64,000 nt of DNA from Mermis nigrescens. Its lineage: Eukaryota > Nematoda > Enoplea > Mermithida > Mermithidae. The stretch covers positions 8,544,342 to 8,608,341 of the forward strand of contig JAVLUZ010000154.1 in the NCBI GenBank assembly GCA_036768485.1, read 5' to 3'. Both the position numbers and the translations under genes were made by a program. The first letter of the stretch is position 1, and the number at the start of each line of letters is the position of its first letter. Shown piece after piece: positions 12,986 to 24,003 of this stretch. The notes beneath the pieces were generated by a model. That model worked only from the letters and a program-made list of their open reading frames with translations. It searched no databases and was not told the DNA's origin.

Positions 12986-13058
12986 TTATGTAGTCAGGTC
13001 AAGTGTTTGACTAAGTACACCAGTCGCACCTTGGCTATGCTGCAAGTTGATCTGGAAT
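12986..13058 (-). pseudogene. LINE ORF2 N-terminal endonuclease fragment
   Basis: Minus-strand translation FQINLQHSQGATGVLSQTL resembles the 'QINL(N/Q)HSKAA' opening of apurinic-endonuclease domains in insect non-LTR retrotransposons. It ends in a stop at 12986-12988 with no reverse transcriptase following. The assignment rests on this one motif plus its position just after ORF1. Confidence 0.45.
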
Positions 13059-13127
13059 AATTCCAGTACTGATTGGGATGGGAGAGTACTAGTACCAACC
13101 ATCCTAATCTATGTACAAATTATGCGC

Positions 13128-14274
13128 TTATTCCAACTTGGTATGTGTCATCAAAGTGACACGCCCAAGTTTGAAATAAGGCCTGAAGTCCAGCTGCTTA
13201 AGCACCTGGACCGATGGATGGTCCACTCCCAGGACAAAGAAGGTTTGACCTTCTTTTTCCTCCCGTTTGTAGATTCTCCAAAGGCCAGTGCACAAACCAG
13301 GGTTCTGGTTCTGCAGTCTGGAAAACACAGAGTCCCTGTCAGCTAAGCCAGGGAAAAACACTGTGAACTTGGTCAACTTGGGAAGTTCTGATTTGCTGCA
13401 AACGCGCAGATCAGCTCCTTCCCAAGGTGGATCGAGATTAGCTAAGGTATTCTTCAGCCAATCCAGAGTGAACTGATCTGCACATGTCATATAAAAAACG
13501 CCATGTGACAGGCCAGAAGAGTGAAACCTTGGAGGGGTCTTGCTAGTGCTTGCGACCTGATCCAAGGCTGTAGTTAAGACAGCTGTGAGTGTATCAAGCT
13601 TATCAGCTGGAATGCCGCCTTCGCTGCTGAAGTCGACAATACCAACTTTCAGTGATTCCTCAACTGCTGCTTTGTAACTAGAAGGTTTTTAGACCTTTTA
13701 GCTGGCTGTGTCAGGCTAGTGGGCGTGTCATCCTTAGGATGTCGACGCTTGGCCTGTTTGTTGGGCTTAGGAGTTGGGTGTGCAACAGCAATTGCTTGCT
13801 GTGCTCCCCCACTACTAATTGCCCTAGATTCTGAGGAGCTGGGTCCTCCTGAGCAGTGTTCTGCCCAGTGCCCCTGCTCGGATCAGAACCTGTAACTTCG
13901 GGCAGGTTAGTGCCAGATCCCTGGAGGGCTCTGGCAGCACGAGCCTGCTTACGAAGTTTTCGTTTCTGGGCCCCAGTGAGTTGCTTGCGCAAATTTATGG
14001 AGCCCAGTTTCTCCGAAAGGTTCTCCAAAGGAGTCCCTTTCGCAGGTGTTCCAGTAGCATCGCCCTCAACTGCCACCTGGTTCCCTATGGCAACTGAGGA
14101 GCCACAAGTAGCTTGACCACCAGTGATGCCCTGTGACAACACACCACTAGTTGGGCTGCAAGTAGCATGACCACCAACATTGCCTTGCAACGACACAGTG
14201 CTGGCTGGGTCTCCGGAGATTTTAGAACCCTCGTCTGCCGGATACTGAGGGCCGGTCTCTAATAACTCCATCAT
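13128..14274 (-). pseudogene. LINE ORF1, DUF4780-type, frameshifted
   Basis: The N-terminal segment (14274-13711) opens MMELLETGPQ and carries Thr/Gly-rich repeats and the basic run TGAQKRKLRKQARAARA. The C-terminal segment (13565-13128, also open upstream to about 13690) has DPPWEGADLRV, FPGLADRDSVFSRLQNQNPG, LCTGLWRIYKREEKEG and LGVDHPSVQVLKQLDF. These are features I associate with DUF4780 (PF16012), common in insect LINE ORF1 proteins. The two parts lie in different frames: reading frame changes near 13795 and again near 13690 are needed to connect them, so the gene is broken. It probably encoded a nucleic-acid-binding gag-like protein; the function is inferred from the family, not shown here. 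Confidence 0.7.
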
Positions 14275-14526
14275 GGTTATAGAACAGTGAGTTGGTTCAT
14301 GGCTGACAAACTCAGCAAGTTGACAGTTAGGGTCCCAGCAGGGCCCCTAGTGATCCCTTAATGGGCTCACCCTGCCAACTTCTGACGGCCACCAACCGCC
14401 AGACATGCCCAGTAGCCACTCAAGCCCTGGGGAGCAGCTCTTAGTCTGGCCTCTCAGTTAACTTCATTGAGGCACTCAAACCCCTCCACTACGATAAAGT
14501 GGCTGCTCATCGGAGGGAGCCATTAG

Positions 14527-14930
14527 AAGTTACTTCATTTCTATTTTATTCAATTCATCTCAACTCATTGCCGAAAAAGTTTGCAGAGAAATCTTGGACA
14601 AAATCTGTTTTTTTACTCATCCATTGAGAGTGTAAAGTTTAAAACCCTGGTACTAACTGCGTATTGGTTGTAGAAAAGTTTGCTGGTAAGCACAAGATAG
14701 CCCTTGATCCGTAGTACATTTCAGTCAGAAAAAATTTCCTAAAACTCATAACCGGAGTTGTTGGCAGACATAAACAAGTCGAAAACTCGGCCAAAATGTG
14801 TCTTTTCATCCCCAGATTTTTGCACTCTTTACACTCCCATTCGAGAACTGAGGCGAAATTTAAAAAAACAAAAAAGTGTTATCTGCAGAACCTAAATAGA
14901 TGAATAAGTCAAATGAAGTGCATGGTTTTG
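14527..14930. repeat. T family fragment
   Basis: Shares blocks with 54040-54200: gttacttcatttctatttta, aaaaagtttgcagagaaatc, ttggacaaaatctgttttt and actcatccattgagagtgta. The LINE fragment abuts it directly. Confidence 0.65.
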
Positions 14931-14965
14931 CCAGAAGAATTAAAAAATGAAAAGATAGCATTCAG

Positions 14966-15040
14966 AAGATTCGAACCCATCATTCTTTTTTAAGACCTAC
15001 ATCCAAGGACGGAGTTGTCAACCACTCCGCCAACTCGACA
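14966..15040 (-). other. tRNA-like sequence with A and B boxes
   Basis: On the minus strand, TGGCGGAGTGG fits the Pol III A box and GGTTCGAATC fits the B box, about 50 bases apart, as in Ser/Leu-type tRNAs. A D-arm hairpin (GGAGT/ACTCC) can form, but acceptor and T stems pair poorly. It looks like a tRNA-derived SINE head or decayed tRNA rather than a functional tRNA. Confidence 0.4.
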
Positions 15041-15133
15041 TATCGGCAGATTTCATCTTGATTATACTATTTTGAAAAATATTCATCATTCTACTGAAGT
15101 TTAAGAATAGTGCATTTATGATGATAAAAGTAA

Positions 15134-16732
15134 TCTATAATATTAATTTCGAGTTGTGTGTAAGTGTGTGTGTGTGTGTGTGTAAGTGTGTGTGTGTGTG
15201 TGTGTGAGGCAAAAAAAGTTTTTACTGGATAATTTTGTGATACTTATATTTTCACTCAATGGGTATTCTCGGGCGCTAATTACAATTTTTTAATTAAAAT
15301 GGCTCGATCAGACTCCTGAAACCCGGAAACTACGGATTTATGGAAAAGTTTTGGTAGCTCTAGCCGCTTATGCAATCGCCGCAGGGTAAAATTTTAAAGC
15401 CACCCTAGATCAACTTTTTATGCGCTATCGACTGGTGTGAACCACTCTACACTGCAGTGTAAACTGATGTGATGCCGTAAGAAAAACGTGATTTACAAAT
15501 GTATTTTATCAAATATCTCAAATCGCAGCGGATAAATTTTTTTTAAAGTTTTCACCAATTATTGGATATCTTATGACTGACCTTACTGTAGAATTTGGAG
15601 AAAATTCACGGATTGGTTTTCTGAGATACGGGAGCCCAAAAGGTACCCTATGCGAAGCAATCGAAAGCAGTGAACATGCGGCTTTCGAAAGAAAGCGGCA
15701 AACATGCGGCTTTCGAAAATACAAATCCAAATGTTTTTGCTTCCAGCGGCTAATTTAATATGCAACTTTTTTGCATTTGTTTACAATGAGGGCAAAATTG
15801 AACATTGTACAAAGTTGAACCCGACGCTATAAGACAGGACGTGATACAACATACTCAATGCTATACAATAGGGTGTGATGTAACATACCCCATGCTATAC
15901 AATAGGACGTGATATAACATGCCCCATGCTATAAGATAGGACGTGATATAACATACCCAGTGTTACAGGATAGGACGTGATATAACATACCCCATGCTAC
16001 AAGATAGGACGTGATATACCATACCCAGTGCTATAACATATCCTGTGCTGTAAGATTGGTGTCCCGAAACATCAAAAATATGGTTTGCACCAAAAAAATC
16101 TTTAAACATCCCAAAACATCAAAAAAATGGTTTTGACCAAAAAAATTTTTTAAACACCCTAAAACATTAAAAATATGGTTTTGACCAAAAAAAATTTTTA
16201 AACCTCCAAAAACATCAAAAGTATGGTTTTGGACCAAAAAAGTTTTTTAATATTCCAAAACGTTAAAAATATGGTTATGATCAAGCAAAATTTTTAAACA
16301 TCCCAAACCATCTAATGGTATAATTTCCAGAACAACCCAGAACATCAAAAATATGATTTAGGATAAAGTATTCTCAGAACCATTCATAACGTCAAAAATA
16401 TGGATTTAATCAAAGAAATGGTTGACAAAAGACAGTTTCAAAAAATTTAAAAAATACTATATGTTTTTACCAAAAATTTTTTTAGAAATATCCCAAAAAC
16501 ATCAAAAGTCCCGAAAAATAAAAAAATACAAGAGACATCTCAATCCCATACAGCTACCAGGCCTAAGTTCAGCCAGGGCAACGCCAGGCAGCTCAGCTAG
16601 ATATGAAAAATATAAAAACCGCTCGCCGATCCATTGCAGAGTCATTCAATTTTTTATACTAATTACTGGTTAAGATATTATTTGTTTACAAACACTCTAG
16701 CAGATGGGGCAGCGAAGCGCCCCATTTGCTAG
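15134..16732 (+). mobile_element. Helitron-like non-autonomous element, copy 1 (1599 bp)
   Basis: Begins TCTATAATATTAATTTCGAG after an A and ends GCGCCCCATTTGCTAG. A GC hairpin (ATGGGGC...GCCCCAT) lies just before the CTAG end, and the outer bases extend the stem (ctagca...tgctag). The TC start, the hairpin followed by CTRR, and insertion between A and T (no duplication) are the Helitron signature. Copy 2 starts at the very next base. Inside are a (GT)n tract near 15165 and two minisatellites. There is no Rep/helicase coding region. Confidence 0.88.
15827..16305. repeat. Two minisatellites in Helitron copy 1
   Basis: 15827-16030 holds six 34-bp units (core aggacgtgatataacatacc). About 16060-16305 holds five ~48-bp units (core catcaaaaatatggttttga followed by A/T runs). 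Both arrays recur with the same unit number in copy 2. Confidence 0.85.
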
Positions 16733-16752
16733 TCTATAATATTAATTTCGAG

Positions 16753-16787
<35 letters not shown>

Positions 16788-18577
16788 TGTGAGGCAAAAA
16801 AGTTTTTACTGGATAATTTTGTGATACTTATATTTTCACTCAATGGGTATTCTCGGGCGCTAATTACAATTTTTTGATCAAAATGGCTCGATCGGACTCC
16901 TGAAACCCGGAAACTACGGATTTATGTAAAAGGTTTTGGTAGCTCTAGCCGCTTATGCAATTGCCGCAGGGTAAAATTTTAAAGCCACCCTAGATCAACT
17001 TTTTATGCGCTATCGACTGGTGTAAACCACTTTACACTACAGTGTAAACTGATGTGATGCCGTAAGAAAAACGTGATTTACAAGTGTATTTTATCAAATA
17101 TCTCAAATCGCAGCGGATAAATTTTTTTAAAGTTTTCACCAATTCTTGGATATCTTATGACTGACCTTACTGTAGAATTTGAAGAAAATTCACGGATTGG
17201 TTTCTGAGATACGGGAGCCCAAAGGTACCCTATGCATAGCGTAAAATTTAGGTTTTTGTCTTTTTGCAGAAGCACAGATTGACTGTTGCTTCCAAAATTT
17301 GGCCCCTGGGGTTTCTGAGACCGCTGATTCCATATTCGCTACTTTAAATATACGATCTGGCATCATAAAACATGTATGAGACGGGCTGAAAGGAAATCAC
17401 GTACGGGTACTTATAAACATGATTAATCACTGAAAAAGAGCTTGCACCAAGTCAAAATTTTTGACCTTGTAAACCAGCGCGCGTGAAATTTAATGCGAAG
17501 CAATCGGAAGCAGCAAACATGCAGCTTTCGAAAGAAAGCAGCAAACATGCGGCTTTCGAAAATACAAATCCAAATGTTTTTGCTTCTAGCGGCTAATTTA
17601 ATATGCAACTTTTTGCATTTGTTTACAATGAGGGCAAAGTTGAACATTGTACAAAGTTGAACCCGACGCTATAAGATAGGACGTGATACAACATACTCAA
17701 TGCTATACAATAGGACGTGATGTAACATACCCCATGCTATACAATAGGACGTGATATAACATGCCCCATGCTATAAGATAGGACGTGATATAACATACCC
17801 AGTGTTACAGGATAGGACGTGATATAACATACCCCATGCTACAAGATAGGACGTGATAAAGCATACCCAGTGCTATAACACATCCTGTGCTGTAAGATTG
17901 GTGTCCCAAAACATCAAAAATATGGTTTGCACCAAAAAAATCTTTAAACATCCCAAAAACATCAAAAAAATGGTTTTGACCAAAAAAATTTTTTAAACAC
18001 CCCAAAACATATAAAATATGGTTTTGACCAAAAAAAATTTTTAAACCTCCAAAAACATCAAAAGTATGGTTTTGGACCAAAAAAGTTTTTTAATATTCCA
18101 AAACGTTAAAAATATGGTTATGATCAAACAAAATTTCTTAAACATCCCAAACCATCTAATGGTATAATTTCCAGAACATCCCAGAACATCAAAAATATGA
18201 TTTAGGATAAAGAATTCTCAGAACCATTCTATAACGTCAGAAATATGGATTTAATCAAAGAAATGGTTGACAAAAGACAGTTTTAAAAAATTTAAAAAAT
18301 ACAATATGTTTTTACCAACAATTTTTTAGAAATATCCCAAAAACATCAAAAGTCCCGAAAAATAAAAAAATACAAGAGACATCTCAATCTCATACAGCTA
18401 TCAGGCCTAAGTTCAGCCAGGGCAACGCCGGGCAGCTCAGCTAGATATAAAAAATATAAAAACCGCTGGCCGATCCATTGCAGAGTCATTCAATTTTTTA
18501 TACTAATTACTGGTTAAGATATTATTTGTTCACAAACACTCTAGCAGATGGGGCAGCGAAGCGCCCCATTTTGCTAG
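16733..18577 (+). mobile_element. Helitron-like non-autonomous element, copy 2 (1845 bp)
   Basis: Same TC start and hairpin-CTAG end as copy 1, followed by T at 18578. Matches copy 1 closely through the 5' 500 bp, the minisatellites and the 3' end. It carries about 250 bp (17236-17490) missing from copy 1; copy 1 joins the flanks at an 'atgc' that borders the extra segment on both sides here. Confidence 0.88.
17669..18155. repeat. Two minisatellites in Helitron copy 2
   Basis: 17669-17872 holds six 34-bp units and about 17905-18155 holds five ~48-bp units, parallel to those in copy 1. Confidence 0.85.
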
Positions 18578-19490
18578 TTATTTATTAAAGACGAGTCAAA
18601 AGCCTCTGAAATAAGAAAAATCTGATCAAACAATATGCAATACGGAGTTATCTATCGGCATTAGAATATAGATGTAGGTATAATTCAAAGTTCAGCTCTT
18701 CATACCTCAACGAACACTGGCTGTAGAAAAGTTTAAAGGTCAGATTCGTTATTCTGACCTTACGGAGAACATTTTAAAAAAATTCATCATCTACGACGCT
18801 CTGGGCGCAAAAATGCCTCTCGGTGTAAACTTTACACTTGTGCTAATACCGCAATATTGGGTGTATAGAAACAAAATAAGCTGGGATCTGTAACGCTAAG
18901 GTCAGGGCACCTTTTAAGCATAATTAGCATGTTCCGCCTACTTAGCGGAGTAGTTGAAGAAATATCGTTTTTCGTCTCGAACCCTTTACACTAAAACGAT
19001 CACAGATAAAGAAATATTGCAATATAAGATGAATGAAAATTCGGTTCTGAGATTTTGCAACCCTCTACATTATAAACCTGATTGGACTGCACAGAAACCA
19101 AAATTGATTTAGATAAGCTGAAGGACACGCAAGGAGTAAAAGCACGTATGCTTTACTTTTGTGCAACAACCATTGAGTGTAAAGAAATTTTAAGGTCAGA
19201 TTCGTAATCTACAGCTCAGGGACAACATTTAAAGAAAAATTGGCTCTCCGCAAATTATTTGATTTTTCGGTTTACACTTTACACGCTCATTGCTAACTCA
19301 GTATTGAGTGTAAACAAAAAAAGACCGGCATCGAATTGATTTAATTATCCATCGATTAAAAAAACCGCACCTCCCATGTGTGTGCCGTTGTTGCTGTGAG
19401 GGGGACACAAATTTCGCACTCGTTGTGATAAACATATAAGAAAAAGGATGGCCAAGTATATTATAGGTACGCGCTAACGCGCTACCTATG
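18578..19490 (+). repeat. T family copy with 3' hairpin
   Basis: Contains gtgtaaactttacacttg near 18832, a second tttacactttacac near 19271, the 'ccgcacctccca...gtgtgtgccgttgttgctg' block, and ends at the hairpin taggtacgcgctaacgcg ... ctaccta (19464-19489). The 54.9-kb and 58.57-kb copies end at the same hairpin. No open frame is shared between copies. Confidence 0.7.
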
Positions 19491-20021
19491 ATCAATGCTA
19501 CAATCGCAATCTGTCAGCTTGTCAGAAGTATTTTCAAAACTTATGCCGAAATTGGTGTGAAACACAATTTAGGTAAGCGAATTTATTCATTGTTAAACCT
19601 ATTTGACAATTTATAAGATAAGCGAAAGATCAAAATTTGTGTGAACTTATTTGTGTAAACAAGTGAAAAGGGTATAGTTCCATTAGAAAGTGCATGAAAA
19701 GCTACAAAATAATGTCCTAAAATGACACCCATACTACCGTTGTTTTAGAGCTGTAGGTGTTAGAACACAGATCAGTCTATATTTAAATTAACGTCAAAAT
19801 TTTTTAAATAAGTAAAACCTACAACTGTAAAACTAACATAGTAAGGGGTCGTTTGTAGACGACGCTGGAGCATTTATGTCACTTACCAGCCACTTCTTAA
19901 CCAAACAAGAAATTTGACTGATTTTTGCAATGTATGCTAGGTATATTTTTGTAGCTACGATTTTTTTGTGGGAAAGGAAAAGTCTATGTCTGCCTCCTTG
20001 TTGCACTATTGTAACCGCATT
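19491..20021. other. Unassigned sequence
   Basis: AT-rich, no gene or repeat boundary recognised. Confidence 0.35.
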
Positions 20022-20115
20022 ATAATGTCGGCGCTCTAATGTCGGCGCTCTTATGTCGGCGCTCTAATGTCGTGCGCTCTAATGTCGGCGTTCTAATGTT
20101 GTGCGCTCTGATGTC
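20022..20115. repeat. 14-bp tandem repeat
   Basis: Six to seven units of taatgtcggcgctc and variants, immediately left of the ~180-bp array. Confidence 0.85.
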
Positions 20116-20119
20116 GGTG

Positions 20120-21560
20120 TGCCGGGCAGCCCAAAGTGGCGGAGCCGGGGTTCCCAAGTAGGGCCCATCAGAGTCAACACTCTAACCCCGTTTTCGGAGA
20201 AATTTATCTCACTGAAGGGGTCTACTAGGGGCTCGGAAGCAGGGGTACCCCATTATTCATATGTGTAGCTGACCCCGGTTCCGCCGGGGGTTTCTCCGCC
20301 CTGGGGTAGTCCAAAGTGCCGGAACCAGGGTTCCGCAAGTAGAGCCCATCAGAATCAACACGCCCGACCCCGTTTCCGGCAAAATTTCACTCAGTGAAGG
20401 GGGTTTAGGGGCTCCGAAGCAGGGTACCCCATTATTCATATATGCAGCTGACCCTGGCTCCGTCGGGGTTTCTCCGCCCTGGGGGTAGTCCAAAGTGCCG
20501 TAATCGGGGTTCTGCAACTAGGACCCATTGAAGTCAGCACCCCAACCCCGTTTCAGGCAAAATTTTACCCATGGTTGGGGGGTTTAGGGGCTCGGAAACG
20601 GGGTACCCTATTATTCATATATGTAGCTGACCCCGGTTCCGTCGGGGGTTCTCCGCCCTGGGGTAGTCAAAGTGCCGGAACCAGGGTTCCGCAAGTAGGG
20701 CCCATCAGGGTCAACAACCCAACCCCGTTTCGGGCAAAATTTCATTCAGTGAAGGGGGATTTAGGGGCTCGGAATCGGGGTACCCCATTATTTATTTATG
20801 TAGCTGACCCCGGTTCCGTCGGGGTTTCTCCGCCCTAGGAGCAGTTCAAAATGCCGGAACCAGTGTTCACCAAGTAAGACCCATCACGGTCAACACCCCC
20901 AATCCATTTTCGGCAAATTTTACCCTTGGACTGCCCTCAGGGCGGAGAAACTTCCGACGGAGACCGGGGTCAGCTAAATATATGAATAATGGGGTGCCCC
21001 ATTTCGAAGCCCCTAGACCCCTTCAGTGAGAGAAATTTTGCCGAAAATAAGTTGGGGTGTGACCCTGATGTGCCCTGCCGGAACCCCGATTTCGGCACGT
21101 GGACTACCCCCAAGGCGGAGAAACCCCCGACGGAACCGGGTCAGCCCGTATATGAATCGTGGGGTAATCCGTTTCTGAGCCCCTAGTAGACCCCCTTCAG
21201 TGAGATAAATTTCTCCGAAAACGGGGTTGGGGTGTTGACCCTAATGTGGCCCGCTGAGGGAACCCCGGTTCCGGCACTTTGTATGCCCTTTGGGGCGGAA
21301 AAATCCCCGACGGAACCGGGGTCAGCCTATACATATGAATAATGGGGTACCCCGTTTCCGAGCCTCTAAATCCCCCTTTGAGTGGGAGAAATTTATCCGG
21401 CAACGGGGTTTGGGTTGTTCATCCTGATGGGCCCTACTTGTGGAACGCTTGTTCCGGCGCTTTTGATCGTCCCCCGTTTCCAGCTCTTACCCATCGTTTC
21501 CGTTTCCGTTTCCGTTTCCGTTTCTGGCGTTTACCCACAGTTTCCGCTTCCGCATTGTAA
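20120..21560. repeat. Inverted array of ~180-bp units (array A)
   Basis: Left arm: about four and a half direct units with markers cattattcat at about 20250, 20432, 20608 and 20790. Near 20930 the orientation flips, and about three units follow in reverse (tgaataatgg-type markers near 20983 and 21338, variant at 21150). Units are GC-rich (gctgaccccggttccg, tttctccgccct, gtagtccaaagtgccgg). The right edge is a run of tttccg units at 21495-21555. Open frames in the array are by-products of the repeat. Confidence 0.85.
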
Positions 21561-22017
21561 ACTACGCAAAAATACATAGAAATATTTGAAATCGTGTCAG
21601 TCTTTTCAAAAGCCGTACGTTTGCTTCTTCCGTTCGAATTATACATTGAGTTGTGTCGCACGCACGTTGGTGACACCAGAAGCATTCATAAGTTGATATT
21701 TTGGCCTATCTTTTCCAATTCGAAACTTGAATTAAATCGGTACGAAGGCAAAACGACCAATTGTGTGGTGGAGTGCAGAAGCGATATCGTCTATTGGTTG
21801 ATTTGCGTTTGTAATAGTTTGATTTGGCTTTCGCTATTGCAAAAGCTTATATCTGAAATATTCTTTTACATAAAACAAAAAATAGCCTCAAAAATGGCAT
21901 AAATGCGCAGATAGTGTATATACATGTTGATCCAAACTTTGTAATACTTTACAAGCACTCTTCCAGAAAAATTCGATTTTCATTAATAGTTTTCGTGCCT
22001 TATTCTTGTGATTTTGA
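21561..22017. other. Unassigned sequence
   Basis: A 102-codon open frame (21594-21902 plus) has no motif that I recognise; hydrophobic near its C-terminus. Not called as a gene. Confidence 0.3.
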
Positions 22018-22050
22018 AAAGACCCGCCACTGGGCCAGTGGCGGGTCTTT
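22018..22050. repeat. Perfect 16-bp-arm palindrome
   Basis: Arms aaagacccgccactgg and ccagtggcgggtcttt around a single g. Each arm ends in A or T runs. It resembles a bacterial terminator in shape, but the context is eukaryotic. A diverged ggaccagtagcgagtcttcg follows at once, suggesting a partial duplication. Confidence 0.9.
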
Positions 22051-22144
22051 GGACCAGTAGCGAGTCTTCGCAAGTCGAACCAGTGCTCAATTACCCAACA
22101 AGTTGCGCTGCATTCAATCCGGAGATGAAACATCATCTCGACGG

Positions 22145-22300
22145 ATTAAAACGAAAGCTTATAAATAGCCCATCGTGAAAACGAGCAGTCGGAAAAGCTA
22201 TACGAGTAGCCCATCTGAACAGCGAAAACGAGCTGACGGGTAAGATAAATACATCCGAAACAGCAAAAACGAGCTGACGGGAAAGCTACGAATAATAGCG
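22145..22300. repeat. Short tandem repeat, ~55-65 bp unit
   Basis: Three imperfect units sharing cgaaaacgagctgacggg / cgtgaaaacgagcagtcgg followed by aaagcta. Confidence 0.6.
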
Positions 22301-22339
22301 AGCGCCTGAGCTCGATGAGTGTGTATGTGCACCGCATTT

Positions 22340-23168
22340 ACAACATACATATACACATTCTTCACTGAAAATTTTTCACTTTTTTATTCTGGGTTTTAGC
22401 TTGCATTGCAAATGAAAGTTCTAGCCGATCTGATTCTCATTTCTTACGGCACATAGAAACGTTTTTGATAGTGAACAGCCAAAAGTTACCATAGTCTATT
22501 TCACGGATTTTACGCATGAAAGCCAATTTTCAGTATTTAGATAAATAGCTACAAAGGAACTTTATGGGCACCCTACAATAGTACAATTTTGCACAGTGAA
22601 GCTACATATGCTTATTAATTACTATGTGCAATGTCATGATTGATCCTCCGCTTAAAAAGCTTTTGTAGTCGATTTACGCTGTCTCTAAGACTGATCCATG
22701 CACAAGGTTTCGTGAAATAGACTAAAAATATCCTCCATTGATTTGGTGGCAAAACACACGACAAAAAATAGGTAACATATTTCTTATTTTTGTTATGTAT
22801 ATATATATATTTATATATATTTTTTATTTATATATTTGAGAGCATGTTGTAATTTATGCATTGTAATAGCTTAAGTCTTAATACTGTAGATTGTATAAAA
22901 GCGGAAACCTTTTTCAAAAAATAAAACTTAGCATTGATTTTGGTGGATATAGCCGAGCCATTGGCGGATCCAGGATTTTCCAAAGGGGGCGGTACCCCTA
23001 AGGGGGAGCGAAACCCTGATCTGGGAAGAAAAATTAGCCGTTCTAAGCCGAAAATCGCTAAAAATCGCTCAAAAATCTTTAATTTTGCGCACTATTTTGG
23101 GCCAATGGGGGGCGACCGGCCCCCTCCCTTAATTCGCTCCTGAGCCCAGCTGATTGGCGCACTCACAC
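22340..23168. other. Unassigned, with TA tract and a repeat end
   Basis: A short interrupted TA tract is at 22796-22835. The motif ttggcggatccaggattttc near 22961 matches repeat ends near 9675, 33230 and 63440. Nothing coding was recognised. Confidence 0.4.
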
Positions 23169-24003
23169 TGGCGTAGCTAGTAGGGGGGAAATCCTCCTGG
23201 GAAAAATTTAATTTTGAAATGGAGATATGTGGTTGCGCAGCGCTGTTCTGCGACGATTTTTGAGAATAAACCCCAAAAATTCGGCGCTTCGATCAAATTT
23301 TCTAGTTTTGGCTATTATCGTAACTTAGTGGCAACACAGAGCTACAAAGCGTTTGTCACTGTAGAAGATTACATATTTGCAAACATTTCTAGTCAATAGA
23401 AATTAAAAAGTATGCGAAAATTCGTGCGCTTTGTACAGATTGCGTTTTTTAAAAACTGCCTAGCGCATGACACAAGACAAGCGTTCGGAAGATTCACATC
23501 TCATGCATTCTAAGAATTTTTTAGTCATTCTGGCATGGAAATATCAGAAAATTTCCGCGCTTTGCGTCAGTCTATTTTATCTATTTATCAGCTAATTTTA
23601 CGACCAAGATTTGAATGATTTTATGCAAATTTTAATGTTAAAATCTATGATTTCAGTGCTTATTTTGCGAAATTTTTCCGGGCTCTGCCCCTGACCCCAC
23701 TGGGGGGCACTTGAGCGCGCCACCCCAGACCTTAGCCCCAAAATAGGTTTTTCGTTAAATTCTCTCTAATCTAAGGTCCTACTCGCGCATTAAAACTTAC
23801 AAAGTGCGAAGCATTAGGTACCTAACAGAAAAATTTGTAAAAAATTTCTTTCTTTGCATTTTTATTGTTGCACGACGATGTAAAAAGTCCAAAAAAGGCA
23901 TTATTTAAAATCTAGGGTGCATTTTTATACGTTTTTATCTTCTTTTAAGCTAAAAAATTTTCGGACTTCCCCTCCCTTGGAAAAATCCTGGCTACGCCTA
24001 TGC
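23169..24003. repeat. Repeat with 'ggcgtagc' inverted ends
   Basis: Left tggcgtagctagtagggggg and right tcctggctacgcctatg are rough inverted partners. The interior holds decayed GGCGC palindromes and a 'ctgccccTGACCCC' stretch. Boundaries are approximate. Confidence 0.4.

Larger units (their letters stand above)
12986..14526 (-). mobile_element. LINE fragment: 5' UTR, ORF1 and start of ORF2
   Basis: Reading leftward on the minus strand: a GC-richer leader (about 14526-14275), a gag-like ORF1 (14274-13128), then the first residues of an endonuclease-like ORF2 (13058-12986), after which homology stops. The order fits a Jockey/R1-like non-LTR retrotransposon. Keeping the 5' portion while losing the 3' portion is the reverse of normal 5' truncation and points to a later deletion or rearrangement. 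Base composition is clearly richer in GC than the surroundings. Confidence 0.7.

Noticed and set aside
14966..15040. Functional tRNA gene
   Set aside because: A and B boxes are good, but acceptor and T stems do not pair, so it is listed only as tRNA-like.
15827..16030. CRISPR array
   Set aside because: The 34-bp units are contiguous without unique spacers and lie inside a Helitron-like element; no cas genes.
20257..21579. Frames in the ~180-bp array resembling a repetitive protein
   Set aside because: Open on both strands and not kept between units; explained by GC-rich repeat text.
21594..21902. 102-codon plus-strand frame as a membrane protein
   Set aside because: Single frame of modest length in AT-rich DNA, no recognisable family, no supporting neighbour.
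22018..22050. Rho-independent terminator
   Set aside because: Stem plus T run fits in shape, but there is no bacterial gene context and the window is eukaryotic.
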